Below are positions 63,519-64,000 of a stretch of DNA of 64,000 nt, in pieces. The notes under the pieces were generated by a model. That model was not told where the DNA came from. It made no database searches and saw only the letters and a program-made list of their open reading frames with translations. Numbering within the stretch: position 1 is the stretch's first letter; the number at the start of each line of letters is the position of its first letter. This DNA comes from Tidjanibacter sp. GTDB lineage: Bacteria; Bacteroidota; Bacteroidia; Bacteroidales; Rikenellaceae. The translations under genes and the position numbers were made by a program. Location of the stretch: NCBI GenBank assembly GCA_017936605.1, contig JAGBFH010000006.1, forward strand, positions 124,001 to 188,000. Direction: 5' to 3'.

Positions 63519-64000
63519 ATGACAAAAATTGCGCGTTTTGTGTTCAATCACTTCGGGGTGAACAGCTACCTGCTCTGGGATGAAAAGAGTGGGGAGGCGC
63601 TCATTGTGGACCCCGGATGCGTCAATGAGGGCGAGATGGGAAAGCTCTCGGAATTTGTGGCCAAAAATAACCTGAAGCCTGTGGCTGTGGTGCTCACCCA
63701 CGCCCATCCCGACCATATGGGTGGTGTGGCATTCGCAAAGAGGGCCTATGGTGTGCCTCTGGCGCTCCACTCGGCCGACTCGGAGCTGCTGAAGATTGCA
63801 CCCGCCTATGGCGCACAGATGATGTTCAACATTCCTGCACTCGAGGCCGAGATTGACCTTGCGGAGCAGACCAAACTTAGCTTTGGCGAGTGCGTGGCGG
63901 AGGTTATCCACACCCCGGGTCACTCCAAAGGTGGCGTGTGCCTCTATGTTGCCGGTGATGGAATCCTCCTCTCGGGCGATACGCTCTTTGCGGGCAGCAT
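63519..64000 (+). CDS. Metallo-beta-lactamase-fold hydrolase (glyoxalase II-like), 5' part
   Basis: The gene begins at ATG 63519, after a purine-rich site, and runs off the window, so 160 codons are seen. It shows NSYLLWD, the zinc motif THAHPDHMGG (HxHxDH), HTPGHSKGGVCLY (third His) and LLSGDTLFAGS (bridging Asp). This is the pattern of glyoxalase II-like MBL hydrolases. The -7 box lies at 63439-63446; the C-terminal part and last ligand are outside the window. Confidence 0.9.
   Translation, partial: MTKIARFVFNHFGVNSYLLWDEKSGEALIVDPGCVNEGEMGKLSEFVAKNNLKPVAVVLTHAHPDHMGGVAFAKRAYGVPLALHSADSELLKIAPAYGAQMMFNIPALEAEIDLAEQTKLSFGECVAEVIHTPGHSKGGVCLYVAGDGILLSGDTLFAGS

Overview
The window is a stretch of a gut-type Bacteroidales chromosome, most like Alistipes/Rikenellaceae. 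This rests on several things read from the sequence. Most transcription units start at a Bacteroidetes -7 box (TAnnTTTG), often with a TTTG box 18-21 bp upstream. Translation starts are A-rich and lack a strong Shine-Dalgarno. Bacteroidetes-restricted families are present (DUF4251, DUF4294, Oar-like TonB receptor, BACON-type lipoprotein, NagB-like/PIG-L fusion). Composition is moderately GC-rich, and the enzymes are those of an anaerobe (desulfoferrodoxin, PPi-type phosphofructokinase, GlpABC, radical SAM). The genus is an inference; no 16S rRNA is present.

Layout. 1-9.1 kb: housekeeping (lipid kinase, typA, aroB, engB, prs, radA) plus a Stealth-type sugar-phosphate transferase. 9.2-17.7 kb: a surface locus with a structured leader, an Oar-like TonB receptor, a large multi-domain lipoprotein interrupted by an in-frame TAG, and a secreted CE7-like esterase. 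17.8-26.6 kb: xseAB, prfA, a CAU tRNA, ddh, threonine aldolase, a phosphoesterase and a NagB-like/PIG-L fusion. 26.8-34.8 kb: glpABC, rmuC, then a two-gene accessory cassette (EcoRI-type adenine methylase plus DUF262-HNH nuclease) behind a structured leader. 34.8-48.1 kb: GtrA, MATE, a BtuFCD-like importer, a tRNA-Glu/rpsT/tRNA-His unit, superoxide reductase, an ion channel, yebC, tsaC, galM and tdk. 48.2-56.1 kb: PPi-PFK, a gpx/ohrR operon, adk, thiL, and DUF177-rpmF-plsX-tRNA-Arg. 56.1-64 kb, mostly minus strand: a radical SAM/lipoprotein operon, then rluA, cdd, a degenerate LytM protein and rlmD; a metallo-beta-lactamase-fold gene runs off the end.

The intergenic DNA is unusual. A ~125-bp nested palindrome occurs right at the stop codons of prs, prfA and the phosphofructokinase gene, with outer arms that change sequence but keep pairing. 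A second palindrome family occurs twice. Seven or more long spacers are built from short tandem arrays whose unit sequences differ but whose period is always 9 bp. These spacers are mosaic and partly homologous to each other, and sit directly upstream of promoters.

Best candidates for undescribed biology: the radical SAM/SPASM enzyme with its small lipoprotein and outer-membrane neighbours (56.7-59.5 kb); the methylase/DUF262-HNH cassette with its switch-like leader RNA (32.4-34.7 kb); the covarying nested palindromes; and the 9-bp mosaic spacers. No CRISPR array, transposase, integrase or phage gene was seen.
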